In this document: in pieces, positions 1 through 12,341 of the stretch
Layout: every line of letters begins with the position of its first letter
How positions within the stretch are numbered: the stretch's first letter is position 1
From: Welwitschia mirabilis
Lineage: Eukaryota > Gnetophyta > Gnetopsida > Welwitschiales
Length of the DNA stretch: 64,000 bases
Direction: 5' to 3'
NCBI GenBank assembly: GCA_051453625.1
Contig: JBOZIK010000001.1
Span: 270,622,627 to 270,686,626 of the forward strand
Position numbers and translations under genes: made by a program
The notes under the pieces: generated by a model
What the model saw: only the letters and a program-made list of their open reading frames with translations
Databases searched by the model: none
What the model was told of the DNA's origin: nothing

Positions 1-1015
1 CAACTTTTGACTTGCAAGTAACCAATAATTTTTGCATAAGATACAACAAATTTTGCTACATAGAAAAAGCTAGGTTAACATTAACTAGCAATTCATAATC
101 CAATAAAATGAAATCTTAGACATATATTAGGTAGGGTATAATAATCGTGATTCATGTGAAGATTAACTAGATAAAAAATAGTGATATTTTTTTAGGAATA
201 TTATCAGAGTTTTTACTTATCATTGTATTTTTTAAAGCTGTTCAGAAAAATACAAGTGAGAAGCATAAATTATCATTATTATTAGGTAAGTGCATTACTT
301 TTCACAAGTCTTTGTGATATCATAACTAGTTTTCAAAAGTAAAGAAATTGAACTATAAAAAAAAAATGTAGCTATTAGAAGATTGGCATAGGCTACAAAG
401 TTGGCTAAGTTATTTTAATCACCTTACAAAAAGGTTAACAAGAGGAAAGGAGTACCTTCAATCAAAAAAATCGGTTGTCTTTTCTAAAACAGGATTGATT
501 TTTTACTCAAATATCTTTAAAGAAATGCAAGGAAAAGAATAGGAAGCATGTAGTTAAGCTACAATAGTCAACCAGGTGTTTACACCTCAGAGCATTATTG
601 ACTAGTTTTTTATTTTGTTTTTTTCTAAACTTTCCACTCCTTTGGCACATATTCGAAAATGACATTCATGAATGTTTTAGGTATGGTCGACTTTATAGTG
701 GTGTATACATTGTCTTGCCACTTGGTAAAAAAATGATTATGAAGTGTATGTAGACTATAGAGTAAAATTGTAGGGGTATCTAGATTCTATAACTATAGTA
801 ATAGCCTAAAATAAAGAGTGTTTTCTTTGGCTTTCTAACCAACGATGCTTTCTAACACTGATGTCAGGAGGCTACCATAGCAAATAAGAAGAAGCATGCA
901 AGATTTCTAGACAATAAGCTATCATGATTGGATATATTGACTAATAACACTATTAATTACATTATGACAGCCATTAGCATTTAAAGAAATAAAGGAAAAA
1001 ATTAAAAAAATAGTA
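1..1015. other. AT-rich non-coding stretch
   Basis: I see no open frame of useful length, no recognisable protein fragment and no RNA gene here. The sequence is ordinary AT-rich plant intergenic or old-repeat DNA. Confidence 0.6.
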
Positions 1016-1882
1016 TGTGTGTGTGTGTGTGTGTGTGTGNNNNNNNNNNNNNNNNNNNNNNNNNNNNNNNNNNNNNNNNNNNNNNNNNNNNNNNNNNNNN
1101 NNNNNNNNNNNNNNNNNNNNNNNNNNNNNNNNNNNNNNNNNNNNNNNNNNNNNNNNNNNNNNNNNNNNNNNNNNNNNNNNNNNNNNNNNNNNNNNNNNNN
1201 NNNNNNNNNNNNNNNNNNNNNNNNNNNNNNNNNNNNNNNNNNNNNNNNNNNNNNNNNNNNNNNNNNNNNNNNNNNNNNNNNNNNNNNNNNNNNNNNNNNN
1301 NNNNNNNNNNNNNNNNNNNNNNNNNNNNNNNNNNNNNNNNNNNNNNNNNNNNNNNNNNNNNNNNNNNNNNNNNNNNNNNNNNNNNNNNNNNNNNNNNNNN
1401 NNNNNNNNNNNNNNNNNNNNNNNNNNNNNNNNNNNNNNNNNNNNNNNNNNNNNNNNNNNNNNNNNNNNNNNNNNNNNNNNNNNNNNNNNNNNNNNNNNNN
1501 NNNNNNNNNNNNNNNNNNNNNNNNNNNNNNNNNNNNNNNNNNNNNNNNNNNNNNNNNNNNNNNNNNNNNNNNNNNNNNNNNNNNNNNNNNNNNNNNNNNN
1601 NNNNNNNNNNNNNNNNNNNNNNNNNNNNNNNNNNNNNNNNNNNNNNNNNNNNNNNNNNNNNNNNNNNNNNNNNNNNNNNNNNNNNNNNNNNNNNNNNNNN
1701 NNNNNNNNNNNNNNNNNNNNNNNNNNNNNNNNNNNNNNNNNNNNNNNNNNNNNNNNNNNNNNNNNNNNNNNNNNNNNNNNNNNNNNNNNNNNNNNNNNNN
1801 NNNNNNNNNNNNNNNNNNNNNNNNNNNNNNNNNNNNNNNNNNNNNNNNNNNNNNNNNNNNNNNNNNNNNNNNNNNNNNNNNN

Positions 1883-1954
<72 letters not shown>
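1016..1954. repeat. (TG)n microsatellite interrupted by an assembly gap
   Basis: An uninterrupted TG run at 1016-1039 leads into an 843-base N run (1040-1882), and a GT run at 1883-1954 follows it. The same dinucleotide in the same phase class on both sides suggests the assembly broke inside one long microsatellite, or in sequence bounded by it. The apparent reading frames of alternating Cys-Val or His-Thr across this region are artefacts. Confidence 0.95.
1040..1882. other. assembly gap (843 N)
   Basis: Run of N bounded on both sides by TG/GT repeat. Its length is not a round number, so it is probably an estimate from paired reads. Confidence 0.99.
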
Positions 1955-1956
<2 letters not shown>

Positions 1957-2879
1957 TATATAATATATACATGTAAATTTTTATAACCATATGGGAATTT
2001 TTAATTACAATATGTATGTTATAACTTCTATTAATGATTATATTAGGTTTGTTGTAGTGTATTTTCTCAAGTACAAACATCAGAACATATATTTTTATAA
2101 TATATATATATATATATTCCATTAAATGAAAGCCTTAAAAATAGGAGAATTTGCATTTAAGACATTTATTAAATCTTATCTACTTTAACCTTCAATTACC
2201 TTCATTTAGGGAAAAAAAAAAAGAAAGAAAAAAATCATCATTAATTTACACTATCTCATAAATAATGATAAGTGGAAATCTGGTGAGAACTCTAATAGTT
2301 TAATTTTAGTGTTGTAGAATTTTTTTAATGTTTTTCATTTAATTAATTGATTCTTGGATATTCTAGAAAGAAAAGAATAGATTTTGATTTCTTATTTATT
2401 TAAAAAAAATTCCATGTCATTTCTAGATGCTAGAACCACTTGGACAATTCTTTGAACATTAACTTTCTAAAACTTTAGCTAAAATCTCATCTTCATTTAA
2501 AGTTTTGAGAACTAACTCATATAGGTAGTCTATTAAGCTTGACATGTTTTATCTATCTAATCATGGATCACTACTTATGTGTATTAAATAATTTAGTTTC
2601 TAGTTAAGTTCTAAATAAACTTTTCTCTTCACTTTTATGTTTTTGTAAGGCATATTTTTTTTGGAAATCTAGAATTCTATAGTTAGATTATATACTTAAT
2701 TTCATGGCAAATTAAAAGATACAATGATTTCATGTTACTTAGTACATGTCTTATTGCCTTTATTTTATTTAAAGTAGAAAGATATATTAGTGAGATTTCT
2801 TTGCCTATTCCACAGGTTATCCTTGACTCATTAGGCTTTAGACGCTATATTGTATTTGAAGTGGAAAATTCAACTAGAC
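1955..2879. other. AT-rich non-coding stretch with short (TA)n
   Basis: There is no recognisable gene. A short TA dinucleotide run lies at about 2099-2117. The rest is AT-rich single-copy-looking DNA. Confidence 0.55.
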
Positions 2880-3600
2880 TATACAAAGAAAAGTCCTAAA
2901 GAAGCATTGAAAGTACTCAATAAAGGAGTGTATAGTGAAAGAGATTTATAATTTATGAGTTGAGGCTTAAGCAATTTGTTCATAACATCCTTACAAGTGA
3001 GTGTCACAATGTGAAGTGAGAGATTGTTATGTTGTAATATTTGATTTTATGGTTAAAGCTTATTTGGATTTTGATTGAAGCAAGGAATCCATTGAGTATT
3101 CAACCATTTATGCTCTTATGAATTCCTTGTAAAATCAATTATGTGGTCTTTATCCAACCTCTCATAAAGATATTCTAGTTCACAATGATTTCCATAATTA
3201 AGTATGCTTTATAGCCTTTAAAAATGGAAAAGGTTAGAATGTTATATATAACAAAAGAGTTTTCATGGATTTTTAAATTGACAAATAGTATAATCTTAGA
3301 GGATATATCATGAGGTCAAAGAAAGAGTATAGGAAGAACAAAATTTCTAGAGACTTGATCATACCATATACAAGAGATGATTGGTGTTGTCATGATGATT
3401 AGTATCTATTTAGCAACATTTCAACTTATCCAATAACTCATGGCATTAAAGTGAGATAAATTCAACTTTGTAAGTACAATGAGTAGGAAACAATAAGTAA
3501 GAAGCTATTTGGAAATATAAATTAGATGTATGGTAGTGAAATATTAAGTTATCTTATTCAAGTTTTGAGGATGACACTTCTTAAGGGATAGAAAAATGTC
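2880..3600 (+). repeat. fragment related to the internal region of the 9-18 kb long-LTR element
   Basis: This stretch aligns by eye, in the same orientation, with 15110-16060, the last kilobase before the second long LTR. Shared blocks include ATAATTTATGAGTTGAGGCT (2948 region and 15181 region) and a following conserved stretch around 3000 and 15235. At 3594-3602 it reaches ATGTCATGTC, matching the LTR start (ATGTCATATC at 16060), and then similarity fades. It is therefore a separate, older copy of the 3' internal end of the family, lying outside the CACTA element. The similarity is patchy, so the boundaries are approximate. Confidence 0.6.
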
Positions 3601-4606
3601 ATGTCTAAATTTTCAAGGTTTAAGAACTTTTATATAATTCTTAATGTCATAAGATAAATTAATTACCATATGTATTTATTTTAATTTTTCTAGTGGTGTA
3701 ATTTTTATTATGAAAACTTTATAAAGTAATTCTTTGCATTTTTTATTTTTTCTAACTAAAAATTTTAGTTGCTAAATCATTTTATTTATAGAAAATAGTT
3801 TTTATATGGATCTAGAAATTACTGGTTACGAGAATTATTTTACTTATATATGGAGCATTATGATTATTTTTATGATATTGAAATTCCTAGTGACCTGTCA
3901 AGGGTTATAGAATTTCCATTACTTTTACCATATCAGTTCCTCTTACTCTACCACTCTCTTATGGTGTTTTTTCATCATCCTATACTTTCTATTATAAATA
4001 AAACCATTCTCTTCTCATATTTCTATCTCGAGAAAAGTTTTAACTATTGATTCTTATCATCTTAATCTTAGAACTTGGATAAGCCTTAGAACCTTGGAGC
4101 TTAGAATCTTTGAAGTCTTTAATTTTTCATTTTTTATTCAGTATGATTTATGGTTTTTCAAATATTTTCTTGTATAGTTTATAATTCCTCAAATATTTTC
4201 TTACATGATTTATGGTCTTTAATCCATAGTTGTATGGTTCTTGATTTTACATTTATTTCTCATATAGCCCTTATCTCTTATGTTTTAAATAGTCTATGTC
4301 TTGAAGTGATTTTAATTTTTATTTCCTTATATGATTATTCTTGCATATCATTTAGAATTGTTTTTTTTTTTCATGCTTCATACACATCATATTTGTACCT
4401 TTCTTGGTTTCCTATATCACAAACATTCTTATCTAACCTAAGTCTTATGACAAGTTTGACTTGTTTTTATTATTAACCTTAGCTGATGCTCTTTAAATAA
4501 AGAAATTGAAAATGACTAGGGTAACTAGTTGTTTAAACCTTAAAAAAAACACTCTTCTAAAGAAGTCCCGAGGCTATGGGACCAAACTTCCAAGATGCAT
4601 AGGGAA
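3601..4606. other. AT-rich stretch, no recognisable gene
   Basis: Two short plus-strand open frames (3850-4050 and 4150-4476) encode Phe/Ser/Leu-rich peptides that reflect base composition and match no family I know. The start of a decayed LTR may occupy the first part (from about 3595), but I cannot follow it. Confidence 0.5.
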
Positions 4607-4609
4607 AAT
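4607..4609. repeat. 3-bp target site duplication, left copy (AAT)
   Basis: The three bases directly before the left terminal inverted repeat are AAT, and the three bases directly after the right one (20644-20646) are also AAT. CACTA transposons characteristically make 3-bp duplications. A 3-bp match alone occurs by chance in 1 of 64 cases, so its weight comes from the matching ends. Confidence 0.75.
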
Positions 4610-4624
4610 CACTACTAGAAATAT
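4610..4624 (+). repeat. CACTA left terminal inverted repeat
   Basis: CACTACTAGAAATAT; it differs from the inverted copy at 20629-20643 only at position 7 (T versus A). Confidence 0.85.
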
Positions 4625-4629
4625 AATAT

Positions 4630-4875
4630 TTTAAGGTGTTTATTAAAATAATTTCCTTAAATATTGAGCTTTTTAAAGCATTTATTTTGATAAATGCCTC
4701 AAATGGATCAAATGAAAACCTTTAATGTATTTGTTTAATGAAATTCCTTAAAAGCCTTTTAAAAGTTTCTTTTAATGCCTTTATTAAATTAAACATGTTA
4801 AAAAGTCAAACTTTAGATTTAAAAAAAACCAAAAAAGTTTTTAAGGCATTTGTTTTGATAAAACCTTAAAAAACA
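4630..4875. repeat. CACTA left subterminal repeat region
   Basis: Several imperfect direct and inverted copies of a motif around TTAAGGCATTT lie here (for example near 4634, 4690, 4750-4790 and 4840-4870), interspersed with poly-A and poly-T stretches. The same motif family crowds the opposite end at 20325-20628. These are probably transposase-binding repeats by analogy with studied CACTA elements. Confidence 0.7.
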
Positions 4876-7800
4876 ACATTAAAAAACATAACTTGAATTT
4901 CATGTTCATGCTTCGCATTTTTACGATTCACATTTTTGTACTTCCACTCTTTGTACTTCATATTTTCATGCTTTGCATTTTCATGCTTCTAATGTTTTGC
5001 CCTAATGCCCATTAAGAATCATCTCTTTAAGCACTTACAACTGCACTATGGCCACTATGGTATTTTAGAAGACCCCTCATTATGTTGAATAGGTAGTTGA
5101 TTATTTAAAAACTCTCCTCAATTACAAGAGAGATATAATGCTCAAGAGTTATAAAGGCTAGAGAATAAATAGCAGATCTACATTAGAAACATAGAAAACC
5201 TTGAGAATAGGAAGCGCATAGTGATTGTAGAAGAATGAAGGTGTGTATGATAATATTGATTAAATTGTTGATGGGAGAACTTGTGATTAGCACAAGGATT
5301 TATATGATCTATGCAATTTATGCGTGTTGCCTCACTATCGCACTAGACTTCACAGAAATGATGAAAAAATATAAGCTTAATAAGATTAGACTATGGGATT
5401 ATCTTGTTCATTTCATTGTCTACTGTGAGTCAAGTGTTGTGAGATCCAATCGCATAGATAATATTTTGAATGGACAATTATTCAAGGGCTTTTACATTAC
5501 CCTTATCATTCTTATTCATGGCATTTTTTGATTTAAAGAAGGGGTATGGCTGGTTGGAATTCCCTTCTTCTATCTTCATTAATTCAAAACTATTGACTAA
5601 AAGTTTTGTTGAATTAGTAAGCTTGGAGGAATGTTGTATTTCATAGGATCAGAGTCAAAATATGATCACATCTTTCTCCCTAATTTAGGATCTCTCTAGC
5701 ATATATGATAGGTACTTGTGAATTATTTGCTAAATGAGAACTATTTCTGATTATTTCTTGATCTTTAGCGCTATTTCTCTACTAACTTTAGAAATGGCAT
5801 TAAAATGGAAACATAGAAACTTTCTTTAATACAGCTACTTGTTTCTTGTCTAATCTTTTATTATTTACCAATTTTTATTGTTTTGACTCAGTTTAGAGTC
5901 TGTATATGAAAATCCAATTGTAAGAGAGTGAAAGATGTGATAGAATCAACTCTAAAATATGAGTCTCAAAACTAACTAGTCTTTTTACAACCATAATGCT
6001 CTTCTCCAAGTGTGTGTGATTACTTCCTTTGTGTAAATAGGGACGTATTATTGCTTAGCCATAACCAATATAAGTCTAGCACTTAAAGCATGTATCAGAC
6101 TTGCTACCTTTCTGTACATAGTATGAGAATTTCATTGCAATTATTCCAAAATCTTTAGTATTTAATGTAAGTATAAGATAATAGTAAGTAACATTTATAA
6201 TTTTTTCCAAAATTTCCTTACATGCTTACAATGTGATTGCTTATATCCAACTTCATTTAGAAATTCGTCAATTATATCATGTTATTAGATTAATCTCTAA
6301 AAAAATTAAAGGGTAAAGAGTCTACCAAGAGATTGGAATTTTTTTATATGAAGAGAATCGTAAGAGGCCTATTTGAGATGTGATGTGATTCTTATAAGTT
6401 GATCTAGTATTCTTTACAAGAAGGTCTAATAAAACAAAAATTGAGAATGGAAATTTAGATTTTATACTTTTGAATAAGGAAAAGGCAATGAAAAATCAAG
6501 GAAGGAAGGGTTCAATTAACTTCAATGATTGGAATATAGACATGCAAAACTATAGTGGAAGATGAAGAGGACATGATCAACTTAAAGTCTTAGTTCTATA
6601 AACATAAGGAACGTTAAGATAAATTTCCTTTTCTTCTAGTTTTGATACAAAAGATGATACTCTAGAATTTCCTTTTCTTTCCCTCAAAGGCTTTCATATT
6701 ATTTACTTTTAAATATTTGTGATTTCTTTAGAGTATTCATTTCCTTTCCTACCATTTCAATTCTTTGGAAAGATCTATTACCTAATCAAAAGAATCAAAT
6801 TTTTGCATCTTTAGATGTTTTGAAATATAAGAATTACAATTCTTCAAAAACTTTACTAGTGATCTAAAGAATCAAATTTTTAGACTAATAGATCTTCATC
6901 CTGACTAGTCTTCCAACTTGCTAAGAGGATATAGTTCTACATAAACTTTAGTTTGTTTGTGTTTGAAGTGAATAAATAATTTTCTTTCTTCCTACATAAT
7001 GTTTTACTTGAGATTCTTTATGTATGCATGGAACCTAGAAGTTTTTAATCAAAGTGGCAAACGCAAGACTAAATGCTTTTTTCCAAATTACAAACACATA
7101 CCCATCATAGCCTAATGCTAAGTTACATGCTGAGAATTATTCCACTCTGAAAGACATCATTATTATACATGGATACAATGAAATTTGGGTTCTAAGAATA
7201 CATAACCTTTATATTTAAATATTAAGTTTCCATTTATTTTTATATTATATTATTAGTATTTAATGGTATTACTGAACACGATACTAAAATAATTCCAAAA
7301 TACTAGAGAAGTTTGGTATCATGTTTGTGAAAACTAGTTCAAAATAGCTAGGAAATAGGGAGGCAAAGGTAAATTGAAAGCCTCACAAGGTGGACTATGC
7401 TAAAGAGCTATAAGAGATATCTGAATGGATGCAAAGAAATCTATGGGTGATTTAGCTCTTTTGTAAAGAAATTCATCATTTACTATTGTTTCCCTAAGTA
7501 TTTTCTACAAAACTTAAGAAACAATATTACCAAGGTCATCATTATCATCACTATCTTTATCTTTATTGTATTGGCTAAGTGAAAATGAATACATAAGGTA
7601 GTAGCCATAAAATTACAACAAGAAAATGTATCAAAATAAAACAAAACAAATTCTACTATTTGCTAATATAACATATGTATGTCAACATTTTAGTAACTTT
7701 TAAGGGTTGTAGTGGAATGAAACGTGTGACATGATTGACTGGGTAATGTTTTTAGATGATTTTTTAAAAATACTAGTAGTCATCTACCTTACTTACAAGA

Positions 7801-9123
7801 GCATCTTCAAAATAAATAGATTAAAGGGATATTTTTAAAAACAGAAAAATTTTGATGTTTAACAAGAGAAGAATAGTAAGTTAGGACAAAGAAATCTAGT
7901 TCCTTTAAGCCTAAATGCAAACTTGCTCCCCTTATCTAGAGTCCTCTAATACTTTTCACTGATTAAAATATGATGAGACACCCAAATAGTTGCACTAGAA
8001 CATCTTAAGAAAGAAGGCATATAATAAATTGGTTATAACAAAAGGCTAAACATGATTCATAAGTGCAGATCTCATTTTGGATGAGTAAAAATGGGAGGAA
8101 AAGAGGGCAGAAAGAGAGTTAGAGAGGATCAAGGGAGGGTTATGTGATTCATGGATGGGTTTCAGAATTAGACCATTACACATGGCCAGCCACTTGTTAC
8201 AGAGAAATGATACTCTTGAGAGTGAAAGTTAAGAAAGAAGAGGCATATAAAACTAGGTCAATGGTTGGCTTTAGACATGCTAAAGAAATTTCAGTAAATG
8301 ATCTCTATAGTTTTAACAACAAGGTAATAAAGTCCCAAATAAAATCAATTTAGGATTTACGTCACTGGAAAATTATTGTGATGATCCCATTAAATTACAG
8401 TGCTAATGATATAGTATAATACATTAGGGCATTGATTAAAAAAGAAAGATACATGGATGGGATGAAATGGAAAGAGCCTAGTATTGAGAACTAATTTGAA
8501 AATATAGATGTTGAAACTTTCAACTAGTGTAAGAGGCTTCCTATTGAAGTTTATGAAATATTGGGTAGAAGAGTTTATATGTGGTGATCTGATCATGAAA
8601 TAAGTACCTTTAATCCACTAAGACTATCTTCCCTTTCATATTTTGAAATCCTCAATGTGCTTTTAAAATTTAATATAGACTTTTATTACATTCTTAATGT
8701 TTCTTCTCTACTTTTAAATTACTTTTTCTCTTTCAAATGATATTCTTTCTACAATGTAATCTTTGCTACTACTTGGATTCTGAATCTTCCTATATAAATT
8801 GCAAATTCCCTTGCTAATGTTACTTTCCTACATAAAACTCTATTTTTGTCTTTTCTGATTACTTTAGCATTGAACAAATAAATTTGAGAAGTATTTCTTA
8901 AAAATTTAAAGAACATGTATCACTACTACAGAGCTTTATTTGAGCACTAGACAAAGTAGAGCACATGAAATGATTAAATGATGGGACTAAAATAATAGTG
9001 GCTAATGAAGAAGATATAAGCACATGAAAAGATCATACATCATTGCAGTTAAGAAGATTTTTTTTGAACTAGTCATAAAAAGAATTGTTGAAATTTATCT
9101 GTAATGTTATAACGATGAAGCAG
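4876..9123. other. left interior of the CACTA element, no recognisable gene
   Basis: Short open frames at 5235-5531 (98 codons) and 8144-8353 (69 codons) on the plus strand and 8390-8596 on the minus strand match nothing I recognise. I looked for TNP2-like motifs and did not find them. Non-homologous filler or very decayed transposase are both possible. Confidence 0.45.
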
Positions 9124-10027
9124 TATCACATCCATATTTTTATTTTTCTTATAAAATTTTCAAAGGTTATGTTTAATGAAATATTTAGAAAATATTGAAT
9201 TATTTGAAACCTTTAATTGTTATAATTATTATGTTCTTGAGATTTAGTCTTATTAAATTGTAATATGAGTATCTTTTGATTAAATGTGTGCATATAATTT
9301 TCAAATGTTCCTATGGTAGAAATGATTTCTTTTGTTTACTTATGCACTTCTTAGAAATTATGCTTGATTAAATGTATATTATGGAGGCATGTTATTTATC
9401 CTTTTTTCTCATTATTAAATGTGAAAGCATTATCTTTATTTATATTATTAAAAGCACCCAATGGTCAAATGATCTTTCATGAGACATTATGTACCCCCCT
9501 TAACGGTTACTTCGTGTTGTGTCCTTTCGTATTGTAAAGTTTCATCATCATATGCATGTTCTCTCACTTTAAATAGAGTCCTTCCTTCCTCAAGTCTAGT
9601 TTATTTTCGAAAAACAATATTGCCTTGAAATTTTAAAAGCTTAGGAGGCTTAGGAGGTCTGAAAAACTTGGAAGATCTTTGAACAATGAACTTAAAAGTA
9701 TGGATTTATACACTTGTATTTCCTTGATAGTTCCTTATTATGAATTTTTTTATTGAGATCGATGTGTATGTATTCCTATAAGTTGATTGTTAAATCATAT
9801 GTTTGTTGAATAACAAAAACTCTATGTTGATGGATATCTCATCTTCATTTACTCTTTTCTTGAAATCTTAAAGTTATCTTTCTATATGAGATGAAAATTC
9901 ATGATTAAATCCTATAGTACTCACCTTGTCATCTTGCTGTTGAAATATTGTCTAGGTGTTATGTTATGGTCAAACCTATCTTAGCTTCTCGATATCATTT
10001 TGTTTTAACTTATGATTATGAATTTCT

Positions 10028-10190
10028 ATAGATCATCAAATGATGCAGTGGACTTTACATATTGTTAAACAAGGTAGTGAAGAGAGAATCCTATAGATCA
10101 TTGAATAAGGCAGTGGGGATATTATATTACCACAAATTGCCGAATGAGGCAGTGACCTTCATAGATAACCAAACAAGGTAGTGAAGTTAA
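10028..10190 (+). repeat. satellite-like array inside LTR 1
   Basis: At least six imperfect copies of a 20-25 base unit with core GATCRCTGAATGAGGCAGTG lie here, some with AACAAGGYAGTGAAG instead. The array runs into the gap at 10240. The equivalent array in LTR 2 is at 16966-17294. Confidence 0.75.
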
Positions 10191-10239
10191 TAATAATTGA
10201 GACTATATATTTTTTATTATGAGAATCATATATCGCTGA

Positions 10240-10365
10240 NNNNNNNNNNNNNNNNNNNNNNNNNNNNNNNNNNNNNNNNNNNNNNNNNNNNNNNNNNNNN
10301 NNNNNNNNNNNNNNNNNNNNNNNNNNNNNNNNNNNNNNNNNNNNNNNNNNNNNNNNNNNNNNNNN
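10240..10365. other. assembly gap (126 N)
   Basis: The flanks TATCGCTGA and TATTCTCATTC align with LTR 2 at about 17169-17176 and 17319-17329, where 142 bases lie between them. The gap estimate is thus close to the true size and the missing sequence is probably the rest of the satellite-like array. Confidence 0.97.
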
Positions 10366-10639
10366 TATTCTCATTCATAATCATGAGAATAATGTATGTA
10401 TTATATCTTGATTTTATTAAATTCTTGATTGTCTTTTCTATCTTAATTCTTAAAGATTCTTACCAAACTATCTATTCTTACCTAGATCATACTAAGGGCT
10501 ATGAGATTTTCATACATCTCATTCCATACCTTTTTGTGACAAATGGTAAATCTGAAGTCTAATTGCTGATATGGACATGAATTTATAAAGCATTGTTCGA
10601 TCTATATTGATGGAAAATCTCATTGAAAATTTGTAATCC

Positions 10640-10799
10640 NNNNNNNNNNNNNNNNNNNNNNNNNNNNNNNNNNNNNNNNNNNNNNNNNNNNNNNNNNNNN
10701 NNNNNNNNNNNNNNNNNNNNNNNNNNNNNNNNNNNNNNNNNNNNNNNNNNNNNNNNNNNNNNNNNNNNNNNNNNNNNNNNNNNNNNNNNNNNNNNNNNN
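10640..10799. other. assembly gap (160 N)
   Basis: The flanks correspond to about 17592 and 17753 in LTR 2, a spacing of about 160 bases, which matches the N count. Confidence 0.97.
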
Positions 10800-11281
10800 T
10801 TTCTAAAATTTTTGCAATAAAATATGTTGATATGAGATCATATTTCCTATTATTATTCGATGGAATTATATGAGAATCTTGAATATTTAGTCATGAATTT
10901 ATTCTATTGTTTAAAATGTCAATTGAAAATTGTGAATTTTCGCTAATTATGATTTGGTATATCAATTTCATGTTACATTTGGAATGTGAAAAATTATCCT
11001 AAAAATCCCTTATCATATTGAGTTTTTAAAAGAATATTTCTTGGATGTTATGTTTATTTATTTTTAATAAATTCTTTTTAATGGACATGTGATTTGCCCT
11101 CCATCCCTAAAGATTTAAACCTAATGTAAAGAGAGCTAATTTAACTCTCTTTAAATCAGTTTAATGTTATAAAGTTAGGAGTCCTCTTTGAATAATTTAA
11201 TATTATAAAATTTGTTTAGAAGAGAAGCCTTTTTAATTTAATTTAATGTGATGAAGTAAGTTTACGAGAGGAGAGGAAAAA

Positions 11282-11381
11282 NNNNNNNNNNNNNNNNNNN
11301 NNNNNNNNNNNNNNNNNNNNNNNNNNNNNNNNNNNNNNNNNNNNNNNNNNNNNNNNNNNNNNNNNNNNNNNNNNNNNNNNN
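11282..11381. other. assembly gap (100 N, probably unknown size)
   Basis: The round length of 100 suggests a placeholder. It separates the two copies of the duplicated LTR 3' half. Confidence 0.97.
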
Positions 11382-12302
11382 AAGTTTTCTGGATCATTTG
11401 TGATCATTATTGTCTCAATTAGTTCGGGTTATGTACTTATTTCCTATTAATTTTCATGAGAGATAAATTTCTTTATTTCTATGTGTATGGTTTGTATTAT
11501 GTGAAGTTAACTCTAATGGATTATGTTATGTGATTGATGAATATTTCTCTTGAAAATTTCTAGTAATAATTTTTTTATTTGAGATCATATTTTCAACTAT
11601 TATTTGATGAAATTTTTGAAAATCTTAAATCCTTAAAGCATGCATTTATTTCCATTATTTGAAATGATAATTTAAAATTCTAAATTTCTGGAATCTTTTT
11701 GGTAATTATAATTTATCATAACAATTTCATGTTATATTTAGAATATGAAAAATGATCTTGAAAATCCCTTGTCACATGGAGTTTTTAGAAGAATATTTCT
11801 TGGATGTTATGTTTATTTATTTTTATAAATTCCTTTTAATGGACATGTGATTTTCCCTCCTTTCCTAAAGATTTAAATCCAATGTAAGGGGAGCTAATTC
11901 AATCCTCTTTAAATCAATTTAATGTTCTAAATTTAGGAGTCCTCAAGCCTTTTTTTATTTTAATTTAATGTGATGAAGTAATTTTATAAGAGGAGGGGAA
12001 AATTTTATTACAAGTAAATGATTAGTACTCTTAGTGAGACTTAAGCTACCAATCACTCCCTTTTCAATAACAGTAAATATGGAATAATTAAGACATCATG
12101 AAGGAGAGGACCACCTTAAAGATAGAAATTATTAAAGGAAGTTATAAATTCTTGAGATGGACGTTACAAAGATTAAATTTTCTATCAATAATATAGATAG
12201 TTTTTAATTAATGCTTTAATAGAGGGGAATAATGAGGATTTAATCCCTTACTAAATAAGTAATGTTCATAAGTTTAGAAAAATAAAAGTAGGCATTACAC
12301 TT

Positions 12303-12341
12303 TGGATATCAAAGCATGGTTTTGCATTTTGGTATCAGAAC
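12303..12341 (+). promoter_or_regulatory. primer-binding-site-like sequence after LTR 1, apparently duplicated
   Basis: TGGATATCAAAGC (12303-12315) lies 3 bases after the LTR end and TGGTATCAGAAC (12330-12341) follows 14 bases later. The second differs at one of 12 positions from the initiator tRNA-Met complement TGGTATCAGAGC. Both are preceded by GCATT and followed by GGTT, so a segment of about 27 bases appears duplicated. In LTR elements this site primes minus-strand DNA synthesis. Confidence 0.6.

Larger units (their letters stand above)
9124..12299 (+). repeat. long terminal repeat 1 (internally duplicated, three gaps)
   Basis: The segment aligns with 16061-18532 from its first bases to its terminal GCATTACA. 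Its last part is present twice: about 10800-11281 and about 11540-12003 both contain the block starting near GAGATCATATTT and running through CTTGGATGTTATGTTTATTT to GGACATGTGATTT and the GATGAAGTAA end. A 100-N gap (11282-11381) sits at the junction. Two further gaps (10240-10365 and 10640-10799) interrupt it. The single LTR at 16061-18532 lacks this duplication. Confidence 0.75.

Noticed and set aside
974-2122. Open frames across the (TG)n gap and other frames made largely of X
   Set aside because: They consist of translated N and dinucleotide repeat, not of real coding sequence. The same applies at 10159-10820, 22254-22772, 53526-53837, 56236-57276, 61820-62438 and 62569-63850, apart from flanking parts assigned to the transposon genes.
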